Positions 19,023 through 30,870 of a stretch of DNA of 43,930 nucleotides are shown one piece after another (position 1 is the stretch's first letter; every line of letters starts with the position of its first letter). The stretch is from an uncultured Eubacteriaceae bacterium. GTDB taxonomy: Bacteria; Bacillota; Clostridia; Lachnospirales; CAG-274. The translations under genes were made by a program, and so were the position numbers. The DNA lies in contig CAMTZM010000020.1 of NCBI GenBank assembly GCA_947086655.1, positions 1-43,930 on the forward strand, in the 5' to 3' direction. Below the pieces are notes generated by a model, which ran no database searches, had not been told where the DNA came from, and was given only the letters and a program-made list of their open reading frames with translations.

Positions 19023-22000
19023 TTACATCATATAATCTTCTTTCTCAAGTTTAAGGTCAACTTTTCTATAAGAATTCATACCAGTTCCTGCCGGTATAAG
19101 CTTACCTATTATAACATTTTCCTTTAAACCGATAAGAGGGTCTATTTTACCCTTTATAGCTGCTTCTGTAAGAACTCTTGTTGTTTCTTGGAAAGATGCT
19201 GCTGAAAGAAATGACTCTGTTGCAAGAGACGCTTTTGTAATACCTAAAAGGGTTCTTGAACCATTAGCCGGCTCTAAACCGTCCTCAATCATTTTTTTAT
19301 TAACATCATCAAACTCAAGCCAGTCAACAAGACTTCCCGGTAAAAATTCCGTATCTCCATTTTCTTCAACTTTTATTCTTTTAAGCATTTGACGTACAAT
19401 TACTTCTATATGCTTATCATTTATATCAACACCTTGAAGACGATACACTCTTTGAACTTCCTGAAGCATATAATCTTGAACTCCTCTTATGCCTTTTATT
19501 CGCAATATATCATGAGGATTTACACTTCCTTCAGTAAGTTCGTCTCCGGCTGCTATCTCGTCGCCGTTAAATACCTTTATACGTGAACCATAAGGTATAA
19601 GATATTCTCTAACCTCACCGTTTTCACTCATTACAGTTACTTCACGTTTTTTCTTTGTATCTGTTACAGTTACCTTTCCTCCAGACTCTGCTATAATAGC
19701 AAGCCCCTTAGGTTTTCTCGCTTCAAAAAGTTCTTCTACACGCGGCAAACCTTGTGTAAGGTCGTTTCCGGAAACACCGCCTGTATGGAATGTACGCATA
19801 GTAAGCTGTGTACCCGGCTCACCTATTGACTGCGCTGCTATTATGCCGACTGCCTCGCCTACTCTTACTACACGACCTGATGCCATATTAGCTCCATAAC
19901 ATTTTGAACAAACTCCATTTTTGCTTCGGCATGATAATATAGTTCTTATCAATACCTTTTTTATTCCGGCTTTTTCAACCATTTCCGCTTGGTCCGGACT
20001 AATCATCGTATCAGCTTTTACAATAATCTTGCCTGTTTGAGGGTCAGTTATATCCAAAACAGAAAATCTTCCCCTTATTCTGTCTGTAAGCGGTTCAATA
20101 ACTTCCTGCCCATCCATAAAAGCACTTACCCACATACCGGGAACATCATCTGAATTTTCCGAACAGTCCCATTCTCTTATTATAATATCCTGACTTACAT
20201 CAACAAGACGTCTTGTAAGATAACCTGAATCGGCAGTACGAAGCGCCGTATCTGAAAGACCTTTTCTTGCACCGTGTGCCGATATAAAATATTCCTGAAC
20301 AGAAAGACCCTCACGGAAATTAGCCTTTATAGGAAGTTCTATTGTTTCTCCTGACGGAGACGCCATAAGACCACGCATGCCGGCAAGCTGCTTTATCTGC
20401 CTGTTTGAACCACGAGCACCTGAATGTGCCATCATATATATATCATTATATTTTCCAAGCCCGGAAAGTAATGCGTTTGTAATTTTATCGTCGGCTTCTT
20501 CCCACGCTTTTATAACTTTTTCATGTCTTTCCTCATCAGTCATAAGCCCACGGCGATACATTTTCGTAATCTTATCAACAACTTTATCTGCTTCTTCAAG
20601 ATACTGTACCTTTTCCTTAGGTATTTCCATATCTGATACGGATACAGTAAGAGAACCTCTTGTAGAAAACTTAAATCCCAAAGATTTAATATTATCAAGT
20701 ACTTCCGCTGTTTCTGTTGCTGTATGCTTATTTATGCAGCGATTTATAATTTTACCAAGTGCCTTTTTATCCGCAAGAAAATCAATTTCATATTTAAATA
20801 TATTTTCTGGTATACTTCTGTCTACAAAACCTATATCTTGTGGAATAATCTCATTTATAATAATACGTCCAACTGTTGTATCAACAATTTTCGATTCTTC
20901 TTTGCCATTTATCTCAAATGTTCTTCTAACCTTTATTTTAGCATGAAGGCTTACTACATGGTTATTATAAGCTAAAAGCGCCTCGTTTTCATCTTTAAAT
21001 ACTTTTCCTTCACCTTTTTCTCCGTCTTTTTCAAGCGTCAAATAATAAATTCCTAAAACCATATCTTGAGAAGGAACTGTTACAGGCTCTCCGTCAGAAG
21101 GTTTCAAAAGATTATTAGGAGCAAGAAGAAGAAAACGGCATTCAGCTTGTGCCTCAACACTTAAAGGAACATGCACCGCCATTTGGTCTCCGTCAAAATC
21201 AGCATTATAAGCCGTACAAACAAGAGGATGAAGTTTTAAAGCACGTCCTTCAACAAGCACCGGCTCAAATGCCTGTATACCAAGTCTATGGAGAGTCGGA
21301 GCACGGTTAAGCATTACCGGATGCTCTTTTATAACTTCCTCAAGAACGTCCCACACCTCATTATTAAGACGTTCAACCATGCGTTTAGCACTTTTTATAT
21401 TATGAGCAAGACCATCTTCAACAAGCTTTTTCATAACAAAAGGTTTAAAAAGCTCAATTGCCATTTCTTTTGGAAGTCCGCATTGATATATCTTTAAATT
21501 AGGGCCTACTACTATAACTGAACGACCCGAATAGTCAACTCGCTTTCCCAAAAGATTTTGTCTGAAACGTCCTTGCTTTCCTTTTAAAAGGTCTGAAAGA
21601 GATTTTAAATTTCTATTTCCGGGTCCTGTTACAGGCCGTCCTCTCCTTCCATTATCAATAAGTGCATCTACTGCTTCTTGAAGCATTCTTTTCTCATTTC
21701 TTACAATAATATCCGGAGCTCCTAAATCAAGAAGTCTTTTAAGACGATTATTTCTATTTATAACTCTCCTATAAAGGTCGTTTAAATCACTTGTAGCAAA
21801 TCTTCCTCCATCAAGCTGAACCATAGGTCTTAAATCCGGAGGAATTACAGGTATAACATCAAGAATCATCCATTCCGGTTTATTGTTTGAAACTCTAAAA
21901 GACTCAACTACTTCAAGTTTTTTAATTATTCTGACACGCTTTTGCCCTGTGGAGTTTTTCAAAGTGGATTTAAGTTCTTGAGCCTCTTTGTCAAGGTCTA

Positions 22001-22559
22001 TATCTTTAAGCAAAATTTTTATTGCTTCTGCACCCATTCCCACTTTAAAAGTATTTCCGTATTTTTCGTATGCGTCTCTATATTCTTTCTCACTTAAAAG
22101 GTCTTTATAATTAAGCCCTGTATCTCCGGCATCCAAAACAACATAAGATGCGAAATAAAGCACTTTTTCAAGAGCTCTTGGGCTCATTCCTAAAATTATG
22201 CCCATACGGCTTGGTATTCCTTTAAAATACCATATATGGCTTACAGGGGCAGCAAGTTCAATATGCCCCATTCTTTCACGTCTTACCTTTGCTTTTGTAA
22301 CCTCAACTCCACACCTGTCACATACAACGCCTTTATATCTTATACGCTTATATTTGCCGCAATGACATTCCCAGTCTTTGCTTGGACCGAATATTCTTTC
22401 GCAAAACAGTCCGTCACGTTCAGGTTTAAGCGTTCTATAATTAATAGTCTCCGGCTTTTTAACTTCTCCATGAGACCACTCGCGAATTTTTTCAGGAGAC
22501 GCCAAACCAATCTTAATTGAATCAAAAACAATAGATTGTTCGGTATTTTGTTCGCTCAT
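19023..22559 (-). CDS. rpoC: RNA polymerase beta' subunit
   Basis: A 1178-residue beta' of normal Firmicutes length. The N-terminal zinc ribbon is [19 protein letters not shown] (about residues 65-83). The active-site Mg2+ motif is [12 protein letters not shown] (about 455-466). The second zinc site includes [13 protein letters not shown]. The bridge-helix/trigger-loop region contains [23 protein letters not shown] 22559 follows GAGGAG and is 17 bp after rpoB. The C terminus ends EKEDYMM. It has the compact beta' layout of Firmicutes, without the long insertions of Proteobacteria. Confidence 0.98.
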   Translation of the reverse strand: MSEQNTEQSIVFDSIKIGLASPEKIREWSHGEVKKPETINYRTLKPERDGLFCERIFGPSKDWECHCGKYKRIRYKGVVCDRCGVEVTKAKVRRERMGHIELAAPVSHIWYFKGIPSRMGIILGMSPRALEKVLYFASYVVLDAGDTGLNYKDLLSEKEYRDAYEKYGNTFKVGMGAEAIKILLKDIDLDKEAQELKSTLKNSTGQKRVRIIKKLEVVESFRVSNNKPEWMILDVIPVIPPDLRPMVQLDGGRFATSDLNDLYRRVINRNNRLKRLLDLGAPDIIVRNEKRMLQEAVDALIDNGRRGRPVTGPGNRNLKSLSDLLKGKQGRFRQNLLGKRVDYSGRSVIVVGPNLKIYQCGLPKEMAIELFKPFVMKKLVEDGLAHNIKSAKRMVERLNNEVWDVLEEVIKEHPVMLNRAPTLHRLGIQAFEPVLVEGRALKLHPLVCTAYNADFDGDQMAVHVPLSVEAQAECRFLLLAPNNLLKPSDGEPVTVPSQDMVLGIYYLTLEKDGEKGEGKVFKDENEALLAYNNHVVSLHAKIKVRRTFEINGKEESKIVDTTVGRIIINEIIPQDIGFVDRSIPENIFKYEIDFLADKKALGKIINRCINKHTATETAEVLDNIKSLGFKFSTRGSLTVSVSDMEIPKEKVQYLEEADKVVDKITKMYRRGLMTDEERHEKVIKAWEEADDKITNALLSGLGKYNDIYMMAHSGARGSNRQIKQLAGMRGLMASPSGETIELPIKANFREGLSVQEYFISAHGARKGLSDTALRTADSGYLTRRLVDVSQDIIIREWDCSENSDDVPGMWVSAFMDGQEVIEPLTDRIRGRFSVLDITDPQTGKIIVKADTMISPDQAEMVEKAGIKKVLIRTILSCRSKNGVCSKCYGANMASGRVVRVGEAVGIIAAQSIGEPGTQLTMRTFHTGGVSGNDLTQGLPRVEELFEARKPKGLAIIAESGGKVTVTDTKKKREVTVMSENGEVREYLIPYGSRIKVFNGDEIAAGDELTEGSVNPHDILRIKGIRGVQDYMLQEVQRVYRLQGVDINDKHIEVIVRQMLKRIKVEENGDTEFLPGSLVDWLEFDDVNKKMIEDGLEPANGSRTLLGITKASLATESFLSAASFQETTRVLTEAAIKGKIDPLIGLKENVIIGKLIPAGTGMNSYRKVDLKLEKEDYMM

Positions 22560-22576
22560 AGCTCTATTCTCCTCTC

Positions 22577-25500
22577 TTATTCATCACTTAATTTATCAAT
22601 ATCACTATCTTCATCAATTTCATCCAAACTATCAAGATTTCTAAATAAATCATCATCAATATCAACTGTTTCTTCTGAATTTAATATTGACTCATCTAAA
22701 TCAATTCCATCAAGTTCTATATCATCATCATCTATATCATCAAACTTCAACAATTCCGGGTCTTCTAATACGTCATCTATAATACTTTTATGCTCATCTA
22801 TATCATCGTCAATCTCAGTACCTTCAATATTTACATTAAGTTCGTCAACATCATCTATTGACTCTTTTATTTCAACTTCTGTCTGATCTTCAAGAAGAAC
22901 CCTTACATCAAGCCCTAAAGCCTGAAGTTCTTTTAAAAGCACCTTAAATGACTCAGGAACTCCCGGTTCTGGTATATTTTCACCTTTAACAATTGCCTCA
23001 TAAGTTTTTACACGTCCTACAATATCATCTGATTTAACAGTTAATATTTCCTGTAAAGTATAACTTGCTCCATAAGCCTCAAGCGCCCAAACTTCCATTT
23101 CTCCGAAACGCTGTCCTCCAAACTGAGCTTTTCCACCTAAAGGCTGCTGAGTTACAAGAGAATAAGGACCCGTAGAACGTGCGTGAATTTTATCGTCTAC
23201 AAGATGATGAAGTTTCAGATAGTGCATAAATCCGACAGTTGTAGGATTGTCAAATTCTTCTCCCGTGCGTCCGTCTCTAAGAAGAATTTTGCCGGTATGG
23301 TTAAGCTTTACACCTTTCCATTCATCTCTGTTTTCTTTATTTTTATCTAAATAATCAAACAGTTCTGAATTAAGTTTATCTTTCCACTTTATTTCAAATT
23401 CTTCCCATGAACTATTTGCATAATCATTAGCAAGTTCAAGAGTTTCCATAATATCTATTTCATCAGCGCCGTCAAATACAGGAGTCGCTACTTTCCAGCC
23501 CAACACTTTAGCTGCTAATGACAAATGTATCTCAAGTACCTGCCCTATATTCATACGAGAAGGCACTCCCAAAGGATTAAGAACTATATCAAGAGGTCGT
23601 CCGTTTGGAAGAAAAGGCATATCCTCAACAGGAAGCACTCTTGATACAACACCCTTATTTCCATGACGTCCTGCCATTTTGTCGCCTACTGAAATTTTTC
23701 TTTTCTGCGCTATATAAACTCTTACAAGCTGATTAACTCCCGGATGAAGTTCGTCTCCGTTTGCTCTTGTAAATATTTTAACATCTACAATTATTCCGCT
23801 TTCTCCATGAGGAACTCTTAAAGAAGTATCCCTTACTTCTCTTGCTTTTTCACCAAATATAGCACGCAAAAGCCTTTCTTCAGCTGTAAGTTCTGTTTCT
23901 CCTTTTGGTGTAACTTTTCCAACAAGTATATTATTAGGAGACACCTCTGCACCTATTCTTATAATTCCCGATTCAGTCAAATCCCTTAAAGCATCGTCTC
24001 CGACATTTGGAATATCTCTTGTTATTTCTTCAGGTCCAAGTTTTGTATCTCTTGATTCCGCTTCATATTCCTCTATATGAACCGACGTATACACATCGTC
24101 GCTTACAAGCTTTTCACTTATAAGAACTGCATCTTCATAATTGTAACCTTCCCATGTCATAAAACCTATAAGCGGATTTTTTCCTAAAGCCAGCTCTCCG
24201 TATTTTGTTGATGGACCATCTGCTATTATCTCACCTTTTTTCACACGCTGTCCCTTATCTACAATAGGTCTTTGATTCATACAGTTAGACTGGTTGCTTC
24301 TTTTGAATTTTGTAAGTTTATAAGTATCTCTTTTTCCGTCGTCACCTTTTACAACAATCATACTTGCGTCAACTTTTTCAATAATTCCGTCTCTCTGTGA
24401 AACAATAACAACTCCTGAGTCCTTTGCCGTTTTATGCTCCATACCTGTTCCAACTACCGGAGCTTCCGTAGTTAAAAGCGGAACGGCCTGACGCTGCATA
24501 TTTGAACCCATAAGGGCACGTGTTACATCATCGTTTTCAAGGAAAGGAATAAGGGCTGTTGCAACTGAAACAAGCTGTTTTGGAGAAACGTCCATTAAAT
24601 CAACTAAATCATGGTCAACCTCTACATTTTCCTCTCCCAATCTTGCCGACACCTTTTGATGAACAAAACAGCCTTCTTCGTCAAGAGGTTCATTTGCCTG
24701 CGCAATAACATAAGTTTCTTCTTCATCGGCAGTTATATAGACAAAATCACTTGTTACCTTGTGTTTATCTCCATCTTTATTTACAATTCTATAAGGAGCT
24801 TCAATAAAACCATACTCATTAATTCTTGCAAATGTGGCAAGAGAGTTAATTAAACCTATATTAGGACCTTCAGGTGTCTCTATCGGACACATTCTTCCAT
24901 AATGGGAGGAATGTACATCACGAACCTCAAATCCGGCTCTTTCTCTTGAAAGTCCTCCGGGACCTAAAGCAGAAAGACGTCTTTTATGCGTCATTTCACT
25001 TAAAGGATTATTTTGGTCCATAAACTGGGAAAGCTGGGAACTTCCAAAAAACTCCTTTATAGCTGCCGTAACAGGTTTTATATTAATAAGCGCCTGTGGT
25101 GTAACAGCGTCCATATCTTGTATTGTCATTCTTTCCCTTACAACCCTTTCCATTCTTGAAAGACCTATTCTAAATTGATTTTGCAAAAGTTCCCCTACGG
25201 CACGAATACGGCGATTTCCCAAATGGTCTATATCATCTTTGTTTCCTACTGCATAATCTAAATGCATACAATAATTAATAGATGCCATTATATCTTCAAA
25301 TGTTATATGTTTAGGCAAAAGACGGGCATGATTACGCATAAGAAGTTCTTTTAAATTCTCACCTTCGCTTTTTTCTATTAATTCAATAAGCGCCGGATAA
25401 TAAACTTTATCCTTTATGTTTATATCTTCCTTAGTAAATCCATAAGGCTTAATAAATTCATCTATCTCAACAGCAAGATTTGAAAGTATTTTAACTTTTC

Positions 25501-26509
25501 TTTCTTCCTCAACATAAATCCATACAAATGGAATTCCGGTATTTTGTATATCTTCAGCCATTTCAGCGCTAATAAGTTTTCCTGCTTCTAAAATTACTTC
25601 TCCGGTAGATGGGTCAACAGCGTTTTCAGCAAGCTTAAAACCCTTTATTCTGTTTTTAAAAGAAAGTTTTTTATTAAATTTATATCTTCCTACTTTAGCT
25701 AAATCATATCTCTTAGGGTCATAAAACATATTTCTAAGAAGTGTTTCACTGCTTTCAACCGTAGGAGGCTCCCCGGGGCGTACTTTCTTATAAATTTCAA
25801 TAAGTCCTTCTTCATATGTTTTAGTTACGTCCTTTTCAATAGTTGCAAGTATTTTAGGCTCTTCTCCAAAAAGCTCAATTATTTCTGAATCGCTTCCTAC
25901 TCCAAGAGAACGTATAAGTACTGTAACAGGCACTTTTCTTGTTCTGTCAACACGAACGCTGAATACGTCGTTTGAATCTGTCTCATATTCAAGCCATGCC
26001 CCTCTGTTAGGAATAACTGTTGTACTTATGAGATTTTTTCCGACTTTATCTTTATCTATTGCATAATAAATACCGGGCGAACGCACAAGCTGACTTACTA
26101 TAACACGTTCGGCTCCGTTTATAACAAACGTTCCCGTATCTGTCATAAGGGGAAAGTCACCCATGAAAATTTCCTGTTCCTTGATTTCATCAAGTTCCTT
26201 ATTATGCAAACGCGTTTTCACCTTTAAAGGAGACGCATATGTCGCATCACGTTCTTTACATTCCGCAATTGAATATTTAGGCTCGGAATCAAGTGAAAAA
26301 TCAATAAATTCCAAAACAAGATTTCCGCTGTAATCGCTTATTGGAGATATATCCTCAAAAACTTCTTTAAGCCCTCCGTCAAGAAACCATTGATAACTAT
26401 CCTTTTGTAATGCCAAAAGATTAGGCATATCAAGGACTTCATCAATTTTGGAATAACTCATACGCACCACATTGCCTAACTGAACAGGACGTATTCTGTT
26501 TTTTTTCAT
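22577..26509 (-). CDS. rpoB: RNA polymerase beta subunit with long acidic C-terminal tail
   Basis: A 1310-residue beta subunit. The rifampicin pocket reads [20 protein letters not shown] followed by [12 protein letters not shown], with the Asp, His and Ser at the usual resistance positions unaltered, so wild-type sensitivity is predicted. Other landmarks are [29 protein letters not shown] and [20 protein letters not shown]. After the conserved end ([16 protein letters not shown]) comes a tail of about 90 residues made mostly of Asp, Glu, Ile and Leu. ATG 26509 follows AAGGAGTG. It is not next to rplL, unlike most bacteria, and has its own promoter and a 5' UTR of about 220 nt. Confidence 0.98.
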   Translation of the reverse strand: MKKNRIRPVQLGNVVRMSYSKIDEVLDMPNLLALQKDSYQWFLDGGLKEVFEDISPISDYSGNLVLEFIDFSLDSEPKYSIAECKERDATYASPLKVKTRLHNKELDEIKEQEIFMGDFPLMTDTGTFVINGAERVIVSQLVRSPGIYYAIDKDKVGKNLISTTVIPNRGAWLEYETDSNDVFSVRVDRTRKVPVTVLIRSLGVGSDSEIIELFGEEPKILATIEKDVTKTYEEGLIEIYKKVRPGEPPTVESSETLLRNMFYDPKRYDLAKVGRYKFNKKLSFKNRIKGFKLAENAVDPSTGEVILEAGKLISAEMAEDIQNTGIPFVWIYVEEERKVKILSNLAVEIDEFIKPYGFTKEDINIKDKVYYPALIELIEKSEGENLKELLMRNHARLLPKHITFEDIMASINYCMHLDYAVGNKDDIDHLGNRRIRAVGELLQNQFRIGLSRMERVVRERMTIQDMDAVTPQALINIKPVTAAIKEFFGSSQLSQFMDQNNPLSEMTHKRRLSALGPGGLSRERAGFEVRDVHSSHYGRMCPIETPEGPNIGLINSLATFARINEYGFIEAPYRIVNKDGDKHKVTSDFVYITADEEETYVIAQANEPLDEEGCFVHQKVSARLGEENVEVDHDLVDLMDVSPKQLVSVATALIPFLENDDVTRALMGSNMQRQAVPLLTTEAPVVGTGMEHKTAKDSGVVIVSQRDGIIEKVDASMIVVKGDDGKRDTYKLTKFKRSNQSNCMNQRPIVDKGQRVKKGEIIADGPSTKYGELALGKNPLIGFMTWEGYNYEDAVLISEKLVSDDVYTSVHIEEYEAESRDTKLGPEEITRDIPNVGDDALRDLTESGIIRIGAEVSPNNILVGKVTPKGETELTAEERLLRAIFGEKAREVRDTSLRVPHGESGIIVDVKIFTRANGDELHPGVNQLVRVYIAQKRKISVGDKMAGRHGNKGVVSRVLPVEDMPFLPNGRPLDIVLNPLGVPSRMNIGQVLEIHLSLAAKVLGWKVATPVFDGADEIDIMETLELANDYANSSWEEFEIKWKDKLNSELFDYLDKNKENRDEWKGVKLNHTGKILLRDGRTGEEFDNPTTVGFMHYLKLHHLVDDKIHARSTGPYSLVTQQPLGGKAQFGGQRFGEMEVWALEAYGASYTLQEILTVKSDDIVGRVKTYEAIVKGENIPEPGVPESFKVLLKELQALGLDVRVLLEDQTEVEIKESIDDVDELNVNIEGTEIDDDIDEHKSIIDDVLEDPELLKFDDIDDDDIELDGIDLDESILNSEETVDIDDDLFRNLDSLDEIDEDSDIDKLSDE

Positions 26510-26549
26510 GGCACTCTCACTCCTTATTATTTTTTTAACGCAAAAATTC

Positions 26550-26585
26550 CCGAAGCATGTCCTTTCAATTTTAAAACTGCTTCGG
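26550..26585 (-). promoter_or_regulatory. Hairpin in the rpoB 5' UTR
   Basis: On the minus strand CCGAAGCA (26585-26578) pairs with TGCTTCGG (26557-26550) around a 20-nt loop, followed by GAATTTTTGCG. It lies about 40 nt before the rpoB start and could be a weak attenuator or protein-binding site. Confidence 0.45.
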
Positions 26586-26735
26586 TTTATAATAAAATTT
26601 TACAGAATTAACAAAATTTTAATCGGAAAAACATTTTTAATATAAAAATATAAAAAAACTTGAATTTAACATCGTTATATGATATACTTTAAATAAGTAA
26701 AAATGTCCTTTTCCCATATATCGATACATTTTATA

Positions 26736-26764
26736 ATATTAGCATAAAAAGTAATTTTTGTCAA
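26736..26764 (-). promoter_or_regulatory. Extended -10 sigma-A promoter of rpoBC
   Basis: On the minus strand a perfect TTGACA (26759-26764), a 17-bp spacer ending in TGC and a -10 TAATAT (26736-26741) are present. This strong promoter would start transcription near 26729, about 220 nt before rpoB. Confidence 0.8.
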
Positions 26765-26790
26765 TAGTAATATTATAAATTACAATAAAA

Positions 26791-27510
26791 TCAATTTTTA
26801 GTAAGTTTGCTTTTTATGATTTCATGCACTTTTATGTGTAATTCCGATTCTTCCTCTTTTGTTAAATTTTTAGTATAAATTGGCTTATGTATATAAACAT
26901 CTACATGAGCCGGTTTTATTTTTCCGTTATTTTTTTCCATTATTTTATAAGAACCGTCAATTGTTACAGGTACAATAGGAACTTTTGCCTTTAAAGCAAG
27001 CTTAAAACTTCCCGGTTTAAAATCTCTCATTGTGTCGCTTTTGCTTCTTGTACCCTCCGGAAACACTACAAGACTAAAGCCTGATTTTAATATGCTTATT
27101 CCTTCTAAAATTGTTTTTAAAGACTGTTTCATATCGTTTCTATCCATAAATATACAATGTATAAATTCCATCCATTGATTAACAAGAGGCATTTTTTTAA
27201 TCTCAATTTTAGATACAAATCCTGTATCTTTCTTTATAGATGCCATAAATATAGCAATATCAAAATTTCCTTGATGATTACTTATAAATAATACATTTTC
27301 CTTTGGAAGATTTTCCTCACCATGTACAGTTATTTTCGCTCCTGACGCTTTTATTCTTTTATCAGCCCATTTTGTTGTTACCTTATAAGAAAGCTCGTCA
27401 AATTCCTCCTGTGATATTTTCTTTTTCAAATATTTCATTTGAATAAGTTTCGGTATTTTTAAAATCAATGAGCCTACAAAATTAATGTACCAATAAATAC
27501 TCCTTACCAT
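26791..27510 (-). CDS. plsC: 1-acyl-sn-glycerol-3-phosphate acyltransferase
   Basis: A 239-residue PlsC-family enzyme. It makes phosphatidic acid by acylating the sn-2 position of lysophosphatidate at the membrane. Motifs: the HX4D box in SNHQGNFDIAIF (His near residue 79), the phosphate-binding FPEGTRSKS (about 150-158) and the PIVPVTIDGSY segment. The hydrophobic N terminus probably binds the membrane. ATG 27510 follows TAAGGAGGATAC. No terminator is clear between it and the rpoB promoter, so its transcripts may run into rpoBC. Confidence 0.93.
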   Translation of the reverse strand: MVRSIYWYINFVGSLILKIPKLIQMKYLKKKISQEEFDELSYKVTTKWADKRIKASGAKITVHGEENLPKENVLFISNHQGNFDIAIFMASIKKDTGFVSKIEIKKMPLVNQWMEFIHCIFMDRNDMKQSLKTILEGISILKSGFSLVVFPEGTRSKSDTMRDFKPGSFKLALKAKVPIVPVTIDGSYKIMEKNNGKIKPAHVDVYIHKPIYTKNLTKEEESELHIKVHEIIKSKLTKN

Positions 27511-27621
27511 TTTTAGTATCCTCCTTAATAATATTTAAAAATAACATAAGCATGTACTATTTTTATTATTTTACCGTATATATAAGTATATATTTAATTT
27601 TTATATAAACATTATTTTTTT

Positions 27622-27650
27622 AGTATACTATGTATTAACAAAAAAGACAA
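27622..27650 (-). promoter_or_regulatory. Sigma-A promoter of plsC
   Basis: On the minus strand TTGTCT (27645-27650), a 17-bp spacer and TATACT (27622-27627), about 105 nt before plsC. Confidence 0.6.
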
Positions 27651-27768
27651 GCATGGCATAAACTTTAAAATTTTTGATTTTTCAACTATTTTATATTTTT
27701 AATTTTACATTTTTATTTAAAAAATGTATAATAAATTGCAATATATAATTTAAAGGAGTATAATAGGA

Positions 27769-27808
27769 AAATATTGATTTGACAAAAATATAAAAATAAT
27801 CAATATTT
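27769..27808 (+). promoter_or_regulatory. Inverted-repeat operator candidate, copy 1
   Basis: AAATATTGATT (27769-27779) and its perfect complement AATCAATATTT (27798-27808) flank an 18-bp spacer that begins with part of TTGACA (27779-27784). With an outer GGAA/TTCC the symmetry extends further if one A is bulged. A half-site AAATATTGA lies at 27822-27830, beside the ribosome-binding site. The same repeat lies upstream of the glycosyltransferase operon at 30871. Confidence 0.6.
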
Positions 27809-27844
27809 CCTTATAATTTTTAAATATTGAGGTGAATATATTTT

Positions 27845-30730
27845 ATGAAAAAAAATATAGCAAAAATTGCTCTGTCTGTTTTTTTAGCCGCTTCAACGGT
27901 ATTTTCTCAGGTTCACACACCTACACTTATATCGGCAGCAAGCGCTACAAGCGACAATCTATTATACGAAGATAAAGACATTCAAACTATAACAAAAGGT
28001 GTTACATATGAAAAAAGTTCAAGATTATACAAAGACGGCTGGATGGACGTATATGTACTTCAAATTGACATGACCAATTCAAATGCAGCTTTAGATGTAA
28101 TACAGTCTGCAACAGAGTTCGGATTAAAAAAATCTGTTGAAAGTTTTGCAAAAGAAAACAATGTAATAGCTGCTGTAAATGGTGACTTTTTTGGCTCAGG
28201 AAACCCTCAGTCAAGTATGGGGCAAGTTTTTTCAGAAGGCAAAATTGAACAGGCTCAAAATTATTATAATTCATCAAATAATAAATATGCCGGTTTTTTT
28301 GTTGACGGAGATAACATTCCGTTTATAGATTACGTAAAAACACAGTTTGGATTTTTTAATTCTTCAAATCCTGTTATTGAAATAGGAGCAAAAAATAAAT
28401 ACAACGGATTTAAAACTCCTGTATATTTTGACAGACAAGCTATAACAAGCACAAAAACACTTGATAACAGAGTATCAGGACTTGTAAAAATAGTTGTTGC
28501 AGACGGAGTAATTACAAAAATTTCATCAGCCGGAGAAGTTGTTGATGTACCTGAAAACGGTTATATTATAGTAATGAGAAAAGACACAGCAGATGATAAA
28601 ATAGAATATTTTTCGGTTGGGCAAAAAGTAAGTTTCAATGAAACAGGGCAGTTTTTGTTTAGACCGGCAAAAAATGTAAGTGAAATTAGTTTCGGCATTT
28701 CCGGTGGCGGAGAAATATTAAGAAATGGACAAATTATAGCAAACGGTCTTATAATAGGGCAAAACGGAAGAAATCCGAGAACTCTTGTAGGCGTTAATAA
28801 AGAAAAAACAAAAGTTATTATAATGGCAATTGACGGACGTAAAAACGGCATAGGCGCTACCCATAACGAAGCGGCAAGACTTTTGCTTGAATACGGCGCT
28901 TACGATGCCATACACCTTGACGGAGGCGGCTCAACAACAGTAGCTGTAAAAAAAGAAGATACAAACAATATAACTATTGAAAACGTACCTTCAGAAGGAA
29001 GTCAAAGACTTGTAGCCAATGCACTTGCTATTAAAGCCGTAAACGGGCCTACCGGAGTCGTAAGTGAATTAAAGGTATTTGGAACGGATAATGACGATAA
29101 TATATTTTTAAAAAATGCCCCCGGCTCTCTTTCAATAAAAGGATATGATGAATATCATAATCTTCTTGATGTTAATCCGGATGCTGTTACATATGCAGTT
29201 ACAGAAGGTTCTGGAGAAATAAACGGAAATATACTCACCCCTTATGAAACAGGTGATATTAAAATAGCTGCTTATATTGACGGGGTTGAAATGGGAGTAA
29301 TGGAGGGAAAAGTCCTTTCTGCTCCTGTTGCTATTAATGTACAGGCTCAAAAAACTTATTTAGATATAGGAGAAAGCACATACTTAAATGCTAAGCTTGT
29401 AAATAAAGACGGATTTGAAGCTCCCGTTAGCTATACTGATATAAACTGGAGTATAGATGATGAAACAATAGGTTTTGTTGAAAACGGAAAATTTACCGCT
29501 TCCGGAAACGGAACTGCAAAACTTACAGCATTATATGGTGATTACAGTTCAAGTATTGATATATCGGTAGGAAAAGTTATGAATAAGGTCGAATCTTTTG
29601 AAAATGACAGACCTTTAAAATTTATTACATATCCTCCCGAAACAGGAATAACCGGAGGAACAGGACGTACAAATACCGGAAATTATTCAGGAACAAATTC
29701 ACTTATGCTTAATTATGGATTTATTGAAAACGCCACAACAACACAAGTTGTGTATGCAAGTTTTTCAGATTCGCCTATTTCTTTAGGGGAAGCATCAAAT
29801 ATAGGGCTTTGGCTTAAAGGAGATGGAAATGGCTGTTTACTAAAAGCATTATTAAAAGATGCTAATAATACAGAATATACTGTAACTCTTTCAGAAAACA
29901 TAGATTTTACCGACTGGCAGTATTTACAGGCTGAAATTCCCGAAACCGTTGCTTATCCTGTTGTTTTAGATAAAATATATACAGCGGCTCTAACTACTAC
30001 AACGCCTTTAAAAGGAAGTTTGCTTATAGATGATATTACAGTACTTGCTCCTATGACAAAGGCTCAAAACTACACAACACAGTTTAGAGATTATCAAAGA
30101 GTAGATTTATCAAATGCTCCTCAAGCCGGAGAAGAAGATATAACCGTTTTCGGTCAAACAGAAAAGAAATACGGCGAAAATATTGCAGCCGTTGAAAACA
30201 ATGTTATGCTTAAAATGCAGCAAAACGCAAGAGCAATGTATTTTGTAGGCGACAGTTTGCTTAACAGCCAGCCATCAGTACCAACAGTACAATGGAATAA
30301 TAAATATAACACTACAAATACATCAAACGTATCTATAATAAGCATAGCGTCAAAAGGCGGAGTAATAAGAAAAGAAAACGACGACCAGTGGAGATGGTTT
30401 CAAAGTTATTTAAAAGACTTCAGCAAAAATAACATAATAATTGGAATAGATAAAGATATTTGGGGAAGAAGCGGAAATAATTTAACAGATGTAAGAGAAA
30501 GAGAAATGTTCCATAAAATATTAAAAGACTTTGTAAGAGAAACTGACAAAAATGTTATTGTTGTACAGGCAACAGGCTATTCTACCGGAGTAAACGTACA
30601 AGACGGCGTAAGATATATTACTTTAAACGGTCTTTCTTCTCAAAACAGTGCAGAACTTTCATCGTTTAAATATCTTAGAATAAGAGCCGGCGCTGATACA
30701 ATGTATTATGATATTCAAAATGTTTATTAA
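27845..30730 (+). CDS. Secreted phosphodiester glycosidase-domain protein
   Basis: A 961-residue exported protein. After a signal peptide (about 1-33) comes a phosphodiester glycosidase (NAGPA/DUF2233-type) domain, with NNVIAAVNGDFFGSG near residues 108-122 and AIDGRKNGIGATHNEAARLL followed by DAIHLDGGGSTT at about 328-365. An Ig-like Big2-type domain (about 495-575), a jelly-roll carbohydrate-binding-like segment (about 585-735) and a C-terminal region (about 765-961), perhaps a degenerate metallophosphoesterase-like fold, follow. The family hydrolyses sugar-phosphodiester links, so wall or capsular polymer remodelling is inferred. ATG 27845 follows TTGAGGTGAAT. It stands alone before the polysaccharide operon and shares its upstream inverted repeat. 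Confidence 0.85.
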   Translation: MKKNIAKIALSVFLAASTVFSQVHTPTLISAASATSDNLLYEDKDIQTITKGVTYEKSSRLYKDGWMDVYVLQIDMTNSNAALDVIQSATEFGLKKSVESFAKENNVIAAVNGDFFGSGNPQSSMGQVFSEGKIEQAQNYYNSSNNKYAGFFVDGDNIPFIDYVKTQFGFFNSSNPVIEIGAKNKYNGFKTPVYFDRQAITSTKTLDNRVSGLVKIVVADGVITKISSAGEVVDVPENGYIIVMRKDTADDKIEYFSVGQKVSFNETGQFLFRPAKNVSEISFGISGGGEILRNGQIIANGLIIGQNGRNPRTLVGVNKEKTKVIIMAIDGRKNGIGATHNEAARLLLEYGAYDAIHLDGGGSTTVAVKKEDTNNITIENVPSEGSQRLVANALAIKAVNGPTGVVSELKVFGTDNDDNIFLKNAPGSLSIKGYDEYHNLLDVNPDAVTYAVTEGSGEINGNILTPYETGDIKIAAYIDGVEMGVMEGKVLSAPVAINVQAQKTYLDIGESTYLNAKLVNKDGFEAPVSYTDINWSIDDETIGFVENGKFTASGNGTAKLTALYGDYSSSIDISVGKVMNKVESFENDRPLKFITYPPETGITGGTGRTNTGNYSGTNSLMLNYGFIENATTTQVVYASFSDSPISLGEASNIGLWLKGDGNGCLLKALLKDANNTEYTVTLSENIDFTDWQYLQAEIPETVAYPVVLDKIYTAALTTTTPLKGSLLIDDITVLAPMTKAQNYTTQFRDYQRVDLSNAPQAGEEDITVFGQTEKKYGENIAAVENNVMLKMQQNARAMYFVGDSLLNSQPSVPTVQWNNKYNTTNTSNVSIISIASKGGVIRKENDDQWRWFQSYLKDFSKNNIIIGIDKDIWGRSGNNLTDVREREMFHKILKDFVRETDKNVIVVQATGYSTGVNVQDGVRYITLNGLSSQNSAELSSFKYLRIRAGADTMYYDIQNVY

Positions 30731-30768
30731 ATTTTTTAATGGTATTTAACCGCTATTTTGCTTACTCT

Positions 30769-30804
30769 TATAGTCAGTGGGGTTTTAAGCTCTCACTGAC
30801 TATA
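30769..30804 (+). terminator. Hairpin after the glycosidase gene
   Basis: A perfect 11-bp stem TATAGTCAGTG/CACTGACTATA (30769-30779 with 30794-30804) with a 14-nt loop, 38 bp after the stop. The downstream bases are AAAACAAGTTTT rather than a T run, so it is an atypical terminator or an mRNA 3'-end stabiliser. Confidence 0.5.
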
Positions 30805-30870
30805 AAACAAGTTTTAAAATTGTATGTTGTGTTTTTAATTCTTTCATGTTAAAATATCAATGAATTAGGC

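Larger units (their letters stand above)
27511..27844. other. Divergent intergenic region, plsC and glycosidase gene
   Basis: A 334-bp, very AT-rich region between two divergent genes. It holds the plsC promoter (27622-27650, minus), the 5' UTR of plsC, and near the right end an inverted repeat (27769-27808) plus a third half-site AAATATTGA (27822-27830). No small gene or RNA fold is recognised in the middle part. Confidence 0.6.

Noticed and set aside
20377..20946. Long plus-strand reading frame inside rpoC
   Set aside because: It is antisense to a strongly conserved gene, shows no family features and no ribosome-binding site.
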